DNA of 64,000 nucleotides. Source: Altererythrobacter xiamenensis (GTDB lineage Bacteria > Pseudomonadota > Alphaproteobacteria > Sphingomonadales > Sphingomonadaceae). Position 1 is the first letter of the stretch, and each line of letters starts with the position of its first letter. The notes under the pieces were generated by a model. That model ran no database searches, was not told the origin of the DNA, and was given only the letters and a program-made list of their open reading frames with translations. Positions 17,613 to 26,177 of this stretch are shown one piece after another. The stretch covers positions 310,001 to 374,000 of the forward strand of contig NZ_FXWG01000002.1 of the NCBI RefSeq assembly GCF_900177715.1. Direction: 5' to 3'. A program made the position numbers and the translations under genes.

Positions 17613-17629
17613 GACTGACACTTTTGTCC
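17613..17629 (+). promoter_or_regulatory. Candidate operator between molybdoenzyme and MDR copy 2
   Basis: GACTGACACTTTTGTCC, in which GACA and TGTC form a short inverted repeat around CTTT. It sits in the 129-base divergent gap between the starts at 17565 and 17695, and matches the elements at 20083, 33132 and 37236 in the core CACTTTTG or CATTTTG. Confidence 0.4.
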
Positions 17630-17694
17630 GTGGAGCGGCAGAGGCTCACACCGCATTAGGCGATGGCTGATAAATGGAAGAGGAAGCGCGTCTC

Positions 17695-18696
17695 ATGTCG
17701 ACCACCACCCGCCAATGGCTCTTGAACGGACACCCGCGCGGGCGGGGTATCGAAGATGGCGACTTCAAGCTGGTCGAAAAGCAGCTTGATGATCCGGGCG
17801 AAGGCGAGATGCTGCTCGCGACCCGCTACCTCGGCTTCGATCCGGCGCAGAAGGGCTGGATGGAGAACATCGCAGACTACGTCGCCCCGATGAACCTGGG
17901 CGATGTCATGCGCGGCAGCGGGATCTGCGAAGTCGTCGCCAGCAACAACGGCAAGTTCGCTGTCGGTGATTTCGTGTTCGGCACCACCGGCTGGAGCGAA
18001 TATCTGATCCACGACGGAGAGGGGCTGACCAAGGTCGAAACCGAGCTATCGCCGACCGCGGTCCTGTCCGTGCTCGGCACGACCGGCGTCACTGCCTATT
18101 GCGGGCTGTTCAAGATCGGCAAGCCGGTCGCGGGCGACACGGTGCTGGTTTCCGGCGCGGCAGGCGCGACCGGATCGGTCGTCGGCCAGCTGGCAAAGAT
18201 CGCGGGATGCCGGACGGTCGGCATCGCGGGCGGCCCCGAAAAATGCAAATGGCTCGTCGAGGAAGCAGGCTACGACGCCGCAATCGACTACAAGGCGGGC
18301 GACGTAAAATCACAGATCAGGGAGGAATGTCCGCGCGGCGTCGATGTCATCTTCGACAATGTTGGCGGCAAGATCCTCGATGACATGCTCGCCAATATCG
18401 CCACCGGCGCCCGCGTGGTCGTGTGCGGCGGGATCAGCCGCTACGTATCGGGCGGCACGCCCACGGGGCCGGGCAATTACTTCAATCTCATCTTCCGCCG
18501 CGCGAGCATGGCGGGCTTCATCGTGACGGACTGGGCGAGCGAGTTCCCTGGCATCCGCCGGCGGCTCGAAGGCTTCGTCCAGAGCGGCAAGCTCACATAT
18601 CAGGAAGATATCCAGGAAGGTTTCGAAAACGCGCCCGATACGCTCAAGCGGCTGTTCGTGGGCAAGAACCGTGGCAAGCAGATGCTGAAATTGTAG
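17695..18696 (+). CDS. Zinc-independent NADP-dependent MDR oxidoreductase (PTGR/CurA-like), copy 2
   Basis: A 333-residue paralog of the protein at 14379-15389, with the same architecture: GFDPAQKGWME, a Rossmann loop SGAAGATGSVVGQLAKIAG, GGPEKCKWL and FDNVGGKILDDML. The start at 17695 is preferred since AGAGGAAG precedes it; the in-frame ATG at 17674 has no ribosome site. It is divergent from the molybdoenzyme and ends 42 bases from the convergent mobA. A likely role is reduction of a conjugated double bond next to a keto group. Confidence 0.9.
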   Translation: MSTTTRQWLLNGHPRGRGIEDGDFKLVEKQLDDPGEGEMLLATRYLGFDPAQKGWMENIADYVAPMNLGDVMRGSGICEVVASNNGKFAVGDFVFGTTGWSEYLIHDGEGLTKVETELSPTAVLSVLGTTGVTAYCGLFKIGKPVAGDTVLVSGAAGATGSVVGQLAKIAGCRTVGIAGGPEKCKWLVEEAGYDAAIDYKAGDVKSQIREECPRGVDVIFDNVGGKILDDMLANIATGARVVVCGGISRYVSGGTPTGPGNYFNLIFRRASMAGFIVTDWASEFPGIRRRLEGFVQSGKLTYQEDIQEGFENAPDTLKRLFVGKNRGKQMLKL

Positions 18697-18738
18697 CGAG
18701 AAGCTAGGGGGCGCGGGCGGCAAGGCCCCAAGCCCAGA

Positions 18739-19263
18739 TCAAGCCAGATCTTCGGGCCGATTGATGTTCATCAGCGGCGGGTCGAAGCGCACCATTCGCG
18801 CACCCGCCTCCTCGGCAAATCCATAGAGCGCGCGCCCGTCATCTGCGAGAAACGCTTCGAGTTCTTTTCCGATGGCAACTGGCCAAAGCCCGACCACCGG
18901 CTGGCTCTGGACGATGGCCGAACGGTGTAGCGACAGCGTCTCCGCCGCGAGAATCTCTGCAAGATCCGGCGGCAGGTTGGGAATGTCGCAGCCTGCGCTC
19001 AGCACCGCATCGAAACCCTGCTCCTCTGCGTAGTGCAGCGCTGCGTTGAGCCCGCCGAGCGGGCCGAGATCGGGCGCAGGCCGGTCCGGAACGCAGGTGT
19101 AGCCGGGTTCCTCCCGCCCGCACACGATAACGGCATCACATTGCGCGGAGAGCGCCTCTGCAACCCGGTCGATCAGGCGGAAACCTTCGTAGCGGGCATG
19201 CGCTTTGTCGCTGCCGAAGCGGCGCGCCTGCCCGCCTGCGAGAATGGCGCCGAGTAGTTTCAG
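18739..19263 (-). CDS. mobA: Molybdenum cofactor guanylyltransferase, probable CTG start
   Basis: A 174-residue nucleotidyltransferase that attaches GMP to molybdopterin to form MGD. The N-terminus reads (M)KLLGAILAGGQARRF followed by GSDKAHARY, the classic LAGGxxxRxGxxK signature. Later come the metal-binding SAGCDIPNLP and a C-terminal MNINRPEDL. An in-frame TGA (the end of the preceding gene) lies 12 bases upstream and no ATG, GTG or TTG occurs before the conserved motif, so CTG at 19263 is the only sensible start, with AAGGA 8 bases before it. It is in line with SnoaL and ABM genes and close to the molybdoenzyme that would need its product. Confidence 0.85.
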   Translation of the reverse strand: MKLLGAILAGGQARRFGSDKAHARYEGFRLIDRVAEALSAQCDAVIVCGREEPGYTCVPDRPAPDLGPLGGLNAALHYAEEQGFDAVLSAGCDIPNLPPDLAEILAAETLSLHRSAIVQSQPVVGLWPVAIGKELEAFLADDGRALYGFAEEAGARMVRFDPPLMNINRPEDLA

Positions 19264-19275
19264 TGCACCTGTCCT

Positions 19276-19617
19276 TCAGTCAAATGCTTCGGTGGCCTGT
19301 CCTTCTTCATTGTAGACCGGACCTTCCGCATCGACACGGTATTTCTTGCTCACGGCCGAGGTGAGGCCGAACTGGCCGACATGATCGCGCATGCCGATAT
19401 AGGCCGGGTCCTTGAAATGCGCCGCGAGCGCCTCCTCGCTTTCCCATTCCTCGAACACGTTCACCCGCGCCGGATTGTTGAGGTCGGCGCTCCAGTCATA
19501 GTGGATGCACCCCTCTTCGGCGAGGGCCGCATCGATCCACTTCTGCGCGCTGCGCAGGGCTTCGTCGCGCTGCGCCGGGTCGAGATCGATCTGCGCTGAG
19601 ATAAGGATTTTGGCCAA
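19276..19617 (-). CDS. Antibiotic-biosynthesis-monooxygenase (ABM) domain protein
   Basis: A 113-residue ferredoxin-like alpha/beta-barrel protein: ILISAQIDLDPAQRDEAL, EEGCIHYDWSADLNNPARVN, FEEWESEEALAAHF. The family includes cofactor-free quinone-forming monooxygenases and heme-degrading or stress proteins. The start is TTG at 19617, since the preceding SnoaL stop is 3 bases away and GGGAG lies 7 bases upstream; there is no ATG in the right place. It is the middle gene of a SnoaL-ABM-mobA unit. Confidence 0.82.
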   Translation of the reverse strand: MAKILISAQIDLDPAQRDEALRSAQKWIDAALAEEGCIHYDWSADLNNPARVNVFEEWESEEALAAHFKDPAYIGMRDHVGQFGLTSAVSKKYRVDAEGPVYNEEGQATEAFD

Positions 19618-19619
19618 GG

Positions 19620-20033
19620 TTAGTCTCCCGATGGATTGTATTCTGCGACGATCTGGAACTTGCGATGGGTGAACTGCCACTTGCCATCGATCTTGCCGAG
19701 CTCGTCCTCGTAGAGCCCGCCGACGACGCGCGTTTTGCCGTCCTTCATGTGCAGGATTTCCTGCGTCTGCACGCGGCTGGTTGCAGTGTCGCCGGTGACC
19801 TCGATCATGCAAGGCACGCAATGGAAGCTCACCGCTTCCAGCCCGGACATCGCCTGTTCCCAGAACCCGACGATAGCATCCCGGCCTTCGAACATCTGGC
19901 CGAAGAAGTCCCAGGTCGCGTTCTCTGCCCAAACGGTGCCCCAGGTCGCGGCATTCTTGCGCACGACCCCGTCGGCATAAGTGCCGTTCAATTCGGCGAT
20001 CTCCACGCGGTCTTCGAGCGGTCCTCTGAACAT
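19620..20033 (-). CDS. SnoaL-like (NTF2-fold) protein
   Basis: A 137-residue NTF2-fold polyketide-cyclase/dehydratase-like protein: MFRGPLEDRVEIAELNGTYAD, NATWDFFG, EILHMKDGKTRVVGG and GKWQFTHRKFQIV. The ATG at 20033 has GGGAGA 8 bases upstream, while the frame extends further 5' to 20087 without a ribosome site. It is the first gene of the leftward unit and divergent from the SDR at 20181. A dehydratase or isomerase role is plausible; no catalytic dyad can be assigned with confidence. Confidence 0.85.
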   Translation of the reverse strand: MFRGPLEDRVEIAELNGTYADGVVRKNAATWGTVWAENATWDFFGQMFEGRDAIVGFWEQAMSGLEAVSFHCVPCMIEVTGDTATSRVQTQEILHMKDGKTRVVGGLYEDELGKIDGKWQFTHRKFQIVAEYNPSGD

Positions 20034-20082
20034 GGTCGTTTCTCCCGTAACTGCTCCGGCTATCCCCCTCTCCGGCGCCAGC

Positions 20083-20102
20083 GACAATGGACACTTTTGG
20101 GA
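20083..20102 (+). promoter_or_regulatory. Candidate operator between SnoaL and SDR genes
   Basis: GACAATGGACACTTTTGGGA, sharing GACACTTTTG with the site at 17613. It lies in the 147-base divergent gap between the starts at 20033 and 20181, about 55 bases before the SnoaL start. Confidence 0.38.
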
Positions 20103-20180
20103 AGGGAGTTTGTCCGGGCGAGGGTCTATCGAAGAGCCTGATGACGGATAGCTACGGCAAGAAAACGGAGGAGAGATACG

Positions 20181-20996
20181 ATGGGCCTGATGGAAGGTAA
20201 GACCGCAGTCGTGCTGGGCGCGGCGAGCAAGGACAACATGGGCCAGACGATCGCTCGGCTATTCGCCAGGGAAGGCGCGACAGTGCTGGTTTCCGGGCGT
20301 CATGAGGAACCGCTGGCCGCGCTGGCTGACGAGATCGGCGGCCACTACGCGCTGTGCGACATCACCAAGCGCGCCGATGTGCAATCGCTTGCCAGGACGG
20401 CAGCCGAGAAAATGGGCCGCGTCGATGCCGCGATCAACTGCAGCGGCTGGGGCCTGCTCGCGAGCATGCTCGACACCACCGAAGAACAACTCGACCAGAT
20501 TACAGACCTGCAGTTCAAGGGCGTTCACCATTTCCTGCAGGCTTTCGTCCAGGTGATGAAAGACCAGGACCCGCAGGGCGGCTCGCTGATCTCGCTTTCC
20601 TCCGCCACGACCAAGGCGCTGATCAACAACCACGCCGCTTACATTGGGACAAAGACGGGTAGCGAGGCCTTGATCCGCTGCGTCGCCAACGACTTCGGGC
20701 AATACGGGATCAAGGCGAATACCGTGTCGCCAGCCTTTACCGAAAGCCCGATGACCAGCGATGCTTTCGGCACGCCCGGTCTCGTCGATGCATTCCTGCC
20801 GAAATATCCGCTCGGAAGGCTCAATACGAGCGAGGACGTCGCCGAAGCCTGCCTGTGGCTATGCAGCGACCGCGCGTTCGTGACGGGTCAGAATATCCAG
20901 CCCAACGGCGGCGTGACGCTGCGCGGCAATCCGCAGGCGGTCGATATCGAGGCAGCCGTCGGCGCGGCGATGGCCAAGGCCGAGCAGGAAAGCTAG
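20181..20996 (+). CDS. SDR family oxidoreductase
   Basis: A 271-residue short-chain dehydrogenase. The nucleotide loop GAASKDNMGQTIARLFAREG has the stretched spacing seen in enoyl-ACP-reductase-like SDRs, but the active site is classical YIGTK with SLSSATT before it. NCSGWG takes the place of the NNAG motif. A GGAGGAGAG ribosome site lies 7 bases upstream of the ATG. It stands alone in the rightward direction, divergent from the SnoaL-ABM-mobA unit, and converges on the SDR that ends at 21018. Confidence 0.9.
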   Translation: MGLMEGKTAVVLGAASKDNMGQTIARLFAREGATVLVSGRHEEPLAALADEIGGHYALCDITKRADVQSLARTAAEKMGRVDAAINCSGWGLLASMLDTTEEQLDQITDLQFKGVHHFLQAFVQVMKDQDPQGGSLISLSSATTKALINNHAAYIGTKTGSEALIRCVANDFGQYGIKANTVSPAFTESPMTSDAFGTPGLVDAFLPKYPLGRLNTSEDVAEACLWLCSDRAFVTGQNIQPNGGVTLRGNPQAVDIEAAVGAAMAKAEQES

Positions 20997-21017
20997 CCGC
21001 GCCGCGCCGGGATTACC

Positions 21018-21794
21018 CTAATACTGCGCAGTTCCCCCGTCGACGCTGATCGCCGCACCGGTAATGCCGGCACCCTCGGGTGAGGCGAGCAGCAGCGCGA
21101 CCGCCGCGACTTCCTCGACCGTGTTGGGCCGCTTTATTGCGCTTTCGGACGCGAACATCGCGATCATCTCGTCGAACTCCATGCCCATCGCCTTCGCGGT
21201 GGCAGGACCGTTGTTTTTGATGATGTCGGTGACGACGAGGCCCGGGCAGATACAGTTGGCGGTCACGCCCAGCTCGCCCACTTCGCGCGCGAGTGACTTG
21301 GTCATGCCATTCACCGCATGCTTGGCCGCAGTGTACGCCGTGAAGATCGGCTTGCCGTGCTTCCCCTCCATCGAGGACATGTTGATGATCCGGCCCCACT
21401 TGTTGGCGATCATCGTCTTGAGCGCCCGGCGCGAGGCCCAGAAGGTCGAATAGACGTTCCACTTCATCGCCTCGTCGAAGGTTTCGTCGCTCAGATCGAC
21501 CATCGGCTGGAGGTCGCCCGCGCCGCCTGCATTGTTCACCAGGATATCGATCGTCCCGAAGCGTTCGACGGTCTTGTCGATGAATCCTTCGACATCGGAC
21601 TGGTTCATCACGTCGCCGGAAACGAACAGACCATCGTCACCTGCGCCCATTTCCTCGAGCACCTTCGCGCCTTTCTCCGGATTGCGCGCGAACAGCGCCA
21701 CCTTCGCGCCTTCCGCCAGGAACGCCTCGGCGATCCCCCGTCCCAATCCCGCCGTGCCGCCGGTGATGGCTGCGACTTTACCTTCGAGCTTCAT
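21018..21794 (-). CDS. SDR family oxidoreductase
   Basis: A 258-residue classical SDR: ITGGTAGLG, NNAGG, INMSSMEG and the catalytic YTAAK, ending in SVDGGTAQY. It resembles 3-oxoacyl-ACP-reductase or hydroxyacyl-CoA-dehydrogenase types. The start at 21794 has AAGGAGAGG upstream; the frame extends 24 codons further without one. It is divergent from the 3-ketosteroid-dehydrogenase-type gene, with a TTGCT/AGCAA palindrome between them at 21851. Confidence 0.9.
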   Translation of the reverse strand: MKLEGKVAAITGGTAGLGRGIAEAFLAEGAKVALFARNPEKGAKVLEEMGAGDDGLFVSGDVMNQSDVEGFIDKTVERFGTIDILVNNAGGAGDLQPMVDLSDETFDEAMKWNVYSTFWASRRALKTMIANKWGRIINMSSMEGKHGKPIFTAYTAAKHAVNGMTKSLAREVGELGVTANCICPGLVVTDIIKNNGPATAKAMGMEFDEMIAMFASESAIKRPNTVEEVAAVALLLASPEGAGITGAAISVDGGTAQY

Positions 21795-21850
21795 TGACCT
21801 CTCCTTCGAGCTTGAACTCGGAAATAGAGAGGTCGGCGCGCGAACACACC

Positions 21851-21866
21851 TTGCTAAAATGAGCAA
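21851..21866. promoter_or_regulatory. Candidate palindromic operator TTGCT-N6-AGCAA
   Basis: TTGCTAAAATGAGCAA, perfect 5-base arms. On the other strand it reads TTGCTCATTTTAGCAA, nearly identical to the site at 35801 (TTGCTCATCTAGCAA). It lies in the divergent gap between the SDR start at 21794 and the flavoprotein start at 21902. Confidence 0.4.
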
Positions 21867-21901
21867 TTGTAGCGGAGAGAAGATAGCGCCCAGAAGGCCC
21901 T

Positions 21902-23533
21902 ATGCAGGAAGTCGATGTCATAGTGCTCGGATGCGGGGCGGCGGGAATGACCGCCGCGCTCGCCGCCCACGAAACCGGCGCCGAAGTCGCCATAATCGAG
22001 AGATTCGACCGGATCGGCGGCACCTCCGCCGTATCTGGCGGGGTGATCTGGGTACCGGACAATCCGCGCCAGCGCGCTTCCGGCCTGAGCGACAGCCGGG
22101 AGGAGGCGCTGGCGTACTTCAAGGCGCTCGATCACGGCGACCTCGTCGATGAAACGCTCGAAGCCTTTGTCGATCGCGGTCCCGAAGCGCTCGCGTTTCT
22201 GGAAGACATCGGCGCGCTCAAGGTCGCCCTGCTCGATGGCTATCCCGACTATTACCTCGACCGGCCGGGAGCCAAGCCGGAAGGCGGACGCGCGCTCGAC
22301 CATGACCTTTTCGCTCTGGGCGAACTCGGCGAATGGGCCGGCAGGATCACCGCGATCGAAGAGCCCAAGCCGATGATGTTGCGCGAAACGCCGCTCGGGG
22401 GTGGCAACGGTCTCGTCGATCCGGAGGAATTGCAGCGGCGCATGGCCAATAACGAACGCGGTTTCGGCCAGGCGATGGTCGGGCGGCTGCTCAAGGCTTG
22501 CCTAGAGCGTGGGATCGAGCCGATACTGGGGGTCGAAACGCGCGCGTTGCTACGAGACGGAGATCAGGTCACCGGCATCGAGGGCGTACGCGGCGGCGAA
22601 GCGTTCGAATTGCGCGCGCGCCGCGGTGTCGTGATCAGCACCGGCGGTTTCGAATGGGACGAAGAGAAGCGGCAGGCATTCCTGCGCGGGCCGATGGATG
22701 CTCCTGCCAGCCCGCCGACAGCCCGCGGTGACGGACTCTCGCTTGCCATGCAGAGCGGGGCGAAACTCGGCAATATGACGCAAGCCTGGTGGGCGCCGAC
22801 GCTGGTGGTGCCCGACAATCCCTGGCCCGAAGACCAGTTTGCGGGCGAACAGCGCGCCATGCCCGTCCTGATCGAGCGGACGGTGCCGCATTCGCTGATG
22901 GTCAACCGCAAGGCGGAACGTTTTTGCAACGAAGCAGCGAATTATTCGGCGCTGGCGGGTGCCTTCCACCAGTTCGATCCGCAGAGCTACGATTATCCCA
23001 ACCTGCCCGCATGGCTGATCTTCGATGAAAATTATGTGGAGCGCTATCCGATCGGGCCGCGGCTTCCCGGCCAGCCTGTGCCCGACTGGGTGACGCGTGC
23101 GGATACCCTCGGCGAGCTGGCGGAGTCGATCGGGCTCGACGGATCCACGCTCGAGGCAACCGTTTCGCGCTTCAACGCGCATGCCGAGGCCGGTCACGAC
23201 CCGGATTTCGAGCGCGGCACCAGCGCCTACGATCACTTCTACGGCGACCGCAGCCGGGACGGTACGGCGGTGACGCTCGGTCCGGTGGCGCGCGCGCCAT
23301 TCTATGCGGTGGAGATCCGCATGGGCCTGCTTGGCACCAATGGCGGGGCGCGCACCGATGGCGCGGCGCATATCCTCGGCCATGATGGAGAGCCGATTGC
23401 CGGGCTGTTCGGCGCGGGCAATGCCATCGCCTGTCCGACTGGTGGCATCTATGCGGGAGCAGGTGGCACGCTCGGCCCGGCGCTGACCTTCGGCTATATC
23501 GCCGGACGCAGCGCGGCGCGGGCGAACGCCTGA
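21902..23533 (+). CDS. FAD-dependent oxidoreductase, 3-ketosteroid delta-1-dehydrogenase type
   Basis: A 543-residue flavoprotein of the fumarate-reductase/KstD group. FAD binding is by VIVLGCGAAGMTAAL near the N-terminus with IERFDRIGGTSAVSGG, and the C-terminal signature YAGAGGTLGPALTFGY (Tyr at about residue 517) matches the YxGxGGTxGPAxTFGY pattern of 3-ketosteroid dehydrogenases. The middle catalytic domain spans about residues 280-440. It would abstract hydrogens from C1 and C2 of a cyclic 3-ketone. Paralogs acting on other cyclic ketones exist, so a steroid substrate is not proven. Confidence 0.85.
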   Translation: MQEVDVIVLGCGAAGMTAALAAHETGAEVAIIERFDRIGGTSAVSGGVIWVPDNPRQRASGLSDSREEALAYFKALDHGDLVDETLEAFVDRGPEALAFLEDIGALKVALLDGYPDYYLDRPGAKPEGGRALDHDLFALGELGEWAGRITAIEEPKPMMLRETPLGGGNGLVDPEELQRRMANNERGFGQAMVGRLLKACLERGIEPILGVETRALLRDGDQVTGIEGVRGGEAFELRARRGVVISTGGFEWDEEKRQAFLRGPMDAPASPPTARGDGLSLAMQSGAKLGNMTQAWWAPTLVVPDNPWPEDQFAGEQRAMPVLIERTVPHSLMVNRKAERFCNEAANYSALAGAFHQFDPQSYDYPNLPAWLIFDENYVERYPIGPRLPGQPVPDWVTRADTLGELAESIGLDGSTLEATVSRFNAHAEAGHDPDFERGTSAYDHFYGDRSRDGTAVTLGPVARAPFYAVEIRMGLLGTNGGARTDGAAHILGHDGEPIAGLFGAGNAIACPTGGIYAGAGGTLGPALTFGYIAGRSAARANA

Positions 23534-23538
23534 AGAAA

Positions 23539-24066
23539 TCAGCCGAGTTCGCGGATCGGATCGCTTCCGTCCCAGCCCTCTGCCGCCTCTCGCACCATCG
23601 CGTAGAAACCGCGCAGGCTTTCGCCGCCTTCATAAATTTCGACCATGTGGCCGAGCGTGTCGGTGGCATCGAGGAAAGCGAAATCGGTTCCGAACTCGGT
23701 GGTCGAACGCTGGGCGAGCGGCATGCCCTTCTCTTCGAAACGGGCGATCGCGCCGTCCATCTCCTCGACGAAGACCGACATGTGGTGCAGCCCCCCGGCA
23801 CCGGCCGCAGGATACATGTCGCGGCAGGCGCTCGGCCCGCCATTATGCTGGGTCAGGAACTCGACCATGACATCGCCCCACTGGCCATAGGCCGAGGAGT
23901 GATCGAACGTGTGGCTAACGCCGCGATGCACGCTTCTGGTGAGCGGGATGTGCCGCAAGGTGAAGAATGGCCCCGAACCGAAAGCTGCGCTGTGAGCAAG
24001 CGCGGCCTGGTCTATATCGGGCGTGTAATAGGCAATCTGTCGGATCGGATATCCGGCGATCTGCAT
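23539..24066 (-). CDS. VOC (glyoxalase fold) family protein
   Basis: A 175-residue VOC protein with candidate metal ligands in QIAYYT, MVEFLTQH, LHHMSVF and GHMVEIYEGG. The C-terminal tail GWDGSDPIRELG marks it as a paralog of the protein at 1346-1879. It is the downstream partner of the acyl-CoA ligase (1-base gap) and converges with the flavoprotein gene. An epimerase-like action on a CoA ester would suit the context but is not shown. Confidence 0.82.
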   Translation of the reverse strand: MQIAGYPIRQIAYYTPDIDQAALAHSAAFGSGPFFTLRHIPLTRSVHRGVSHTFDHSSAYGQWGDVMVEFLTQHNGGPSACRDMYPAAGAGGLHHMSVFVEEMDGAIARFEEKGMPLAQRSTTEFGTDFAFLDATDTLGHMVEIYEGGESLRGFYAMVREAAEGWDGSDPIRELG

Positions 24067-24067
24067 A

Positions 24068-25654
24068 TCAGTTGACCGCCTTCTCCTTGCCTTCCCAATA
24101 GGGTGCGCGCAGGTCTTTCCTCAGGATCTTGCCCGAGGGATTGCGCGGCAGCGCATCGATGAAGTCGACCGATTTGGGGCATTTGTACCCCGCGATATGT
24201 TCACGCGCATGGGCGATCACTTCGGCTTCGCTCAGCTCCTCGCCTTCCTTGATGACGATGCAGGCCTTGACCTCTTCGCCCCATTTGTCGCTCGGGATGC
24301 CGATCACTGCGACATCGGCCACCTTGGGATGGGCATAAAGCGCGTTTTCGACCTCGGCGGGGTAGACGTTCTCGCCGCCCGAGATGATCATGTCCTTCAC
24401 GCGGTCCTGGATGTAGAGATAGCCATCCTCGTCGAGATAGCCCGCATCGCCGGTGCGCAGCCAGCCGTCTGCATCGATGGTTTCCTCGGTCGCTTCGGGC
24501 CGGTTCCAGTAACCTTTCATGTTCTTCGGGCTGCGCGTCGCGATCTCGCCGATCGTGCCCGCCGGAACCTCCTCGCCATCATCGTCGATGATCTTGATCT
24601 CGACATCGCGCAGCGGCTTGCCGACAGAGCGCATCTTGGGGCTGCCTTCCGGGACGTGGTCCTCGGGATCGAGTGCGACGATCGTGCCGGATGTCTCGGT
24701 CATTCCGTACATCTGCACGAAGCCGCAGCCGAGCACGTCCATCGCCTGCTTCATCAGCTCGAGCGGGATCGGTGATGCGCCGTAGGAGATGTATTTGAGG
24801 TTGGAGAAATCGACCTCACCGATGCGCGGGTGGTTGAGCAGGATCTGGATCGCGGCGGGGACCATGAACATCTTCGAGATGTTGTAATTCTCGATCAGGT
24901 CGAGTGCCTGCGTCGGGTCGTATTCCGGCAGTACCACGGCGCGGGTGCCGTTGAACATCGTGCCCAGGCCGAAGCCGGTGCCGCTGATATGGAAGCAGGG
25001 CATGGCGAGCAGCGCGACCTCGCCTTCGATCTTTCTCTGCCAGTCCTTGAGTTCACTGTCGTCAACCTCGTTCATGCGCGAGGAGAAGATCGATCCATGG
25101 GTCAGGATCGCGCCCTTGGGATGGCCGGTCGTGCCCGAGGTATAGAGCTGGATCGCATCATCCTCGACAACACATGGGACCATCGGGTCATCCTCGGAGA
25201 AGGTGTCGCGCCACTCGGGATAGGAGGGAAAGGGCCCCTCTTCCCCTTCTGCGCCGAAGACCCTGGCGACGTGTTCCAGCGAGCCCTCGATATCGCTCAC
25301 CAGTTCCGCGAAGCCGGGGCCGACGAAAAGCACCTTGGCCTGGCTGTCGTTGAGGACGTAAGCCACCTCGGGCCGTGCAAGGCGCCAGTTGACCGGCGTC
25401 ATCACCGCGCCGAGCTTCGCCGCGCCCGACAGGATTTCGAAATAGAGATGCGAGTTCTTGCCGAGATAGGCGATCCGGTCACCCTTGCCGACGCCGAGCG
25501 AGGCGAGCGCATTCGCAGCCCGGTTGCTGCGCCGGTCGAGCTCGGCAAAGGACATTTCGTCACCCGCGAACTCGAAGGCGATATCATTCGCCAGCGTGCG
25601 GCCCTGGTGGCGCACGATGTCACCGATTGTCTGCGGATCGTCGATACTGGACAT
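24068..25654 (-). CDS. Long-chain or cyclic-acid acyl-CoA synthetase (FadD-type)
   Basis: A 528-residue AMP-forming ligase. Motifs: YTSGTTGHPK at residues 171-180, YGMTETSG, WLRTGDAGYLDEDGYLYIQDR at about 410-430 and the C-terminal PRNPSGKILRKDLR with the catalytic Lys. The fold and length are those of FadD/FadD3-type enzymes. It reads together with the VOC gene and is divergent from the thioesterase-hydratase pair at 25754. Either a fatty acid or a degraded ring acid may be its substrate. Confidence 0.93.
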   Translation of the reverse strand: MSSIDDPQTIGDIVRHQGRTLANDIAFEFAGDEMSFAELDRRSNRAANALASLGVGKGDRIAYLGKNSHLYFEILSGAAKLGAVMTPVNWRLARPEVAYVLNDSQAKVLFVGPGFAELVSDIEGSLEHVARVFGAEGEEGPFPSYPEWRDTFSEDDPMVPCVVEDDAIQLYTSGTTGHPKGAILTHGSIFSSRMNEVDDSELKDWQRKIEGEVALLAMPCFHISGTGFGLGTMFNGTRAVVLPEYDPTQALDLIENYNISKMFMVPAAIQILLNHPRIGEVDFSNLKYISYGASPIPLELMKQAMDVLGCGFVQMYGMTETSGTIVALDPEDHVPEGSPKMRSVGKPLRDVEIKIIDDDGEEVPAGTIGEIATRSPKNMKGYWNRPEATEETIDADGWLRTGDAGYLDEDGYLYIQDRVKDMIISGGENVYPAEVENALYAHPKVADVAVIGIPSDKWGEEVKACIVIKEGEELSEAEVIAHAREHIAGYKCPKSVDFIDALPRNPSGKILRKDLRAPYWEGKEKAVN

Positions 25655-25753
25655 AAAGTTTTTCTCCCGAACGCCGGTTTACGAACCGCGCGCCGCATTG
25701 CGATTGGCACAATTCATAGCGGCGCGCCAAGCGAGCCGCGCTAGGGTGGCAGG

Positions 25754-26176
25754 ATGAAGCAGGATGATACGCCAGCAGGTTTCGAGCCAGCACGATTTTC
25801 GCCGGGGTTTCTCGACCACGGAGGGCCCTATTATCTGGGAGCCCGCAAAGAAGGGGCGCAGGCCGTCGGGCTGAAGATCATGGAGCACCACATCAATTAC
25901 CGCGACATGGCGCACGGCGGGGCGCTGGCGACGCTCGCCGATGTCGCGATGTCGTGGCAGGTCTACAGTTCCGAGGAGCTACCCGTGCCGGTGTCCTCAT
26001 CCACGATGACGACCAATTTCCTCGCCCCGGCGCGGCTAGGCGACTGGATCGTTGCCGAAACGCGGATCGACCGGATCGGCGGGCGCAGCGCGCATGTCTC
26101 CGGTCGGATCATGCGCGGCGACGAAACGCTTTTGACCATGAGCGGCGTCTATACCATGCACCGAAGGGATGCCTGA
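25754..26176 (+). CDS. PaaI-type hotdog thioesterase
   Basis: A 140-residue single hotdog-fold protein. The motif HGGALATLADVAMSW at about residues 56-70 is typical of PaaI-family thioesterases, followed by STMTTNFLAPARLGDWIVAET. It hydrolyses acyl-CoA or aryl-CoA and probably frees CoA trapped in dead-end intermediates. The stop overlaps the region of the enoyl-CoA hydratase start, so the two form a unit. Confidence 0.88.
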   Translation: MKQDDTPAGFEPARFSPGFLDHGGPYYLGARKEGAQAVGLKIMEHHINYRDMAHGGALATLADVAMSWQVYSSEELPVPVSSSTMTTNFLAPARLGDWIVAETRIDRIGGRSAHVSGRIMRGDETLLTMSGVYTMHRRDA

Positions 26177-26177
26177 C

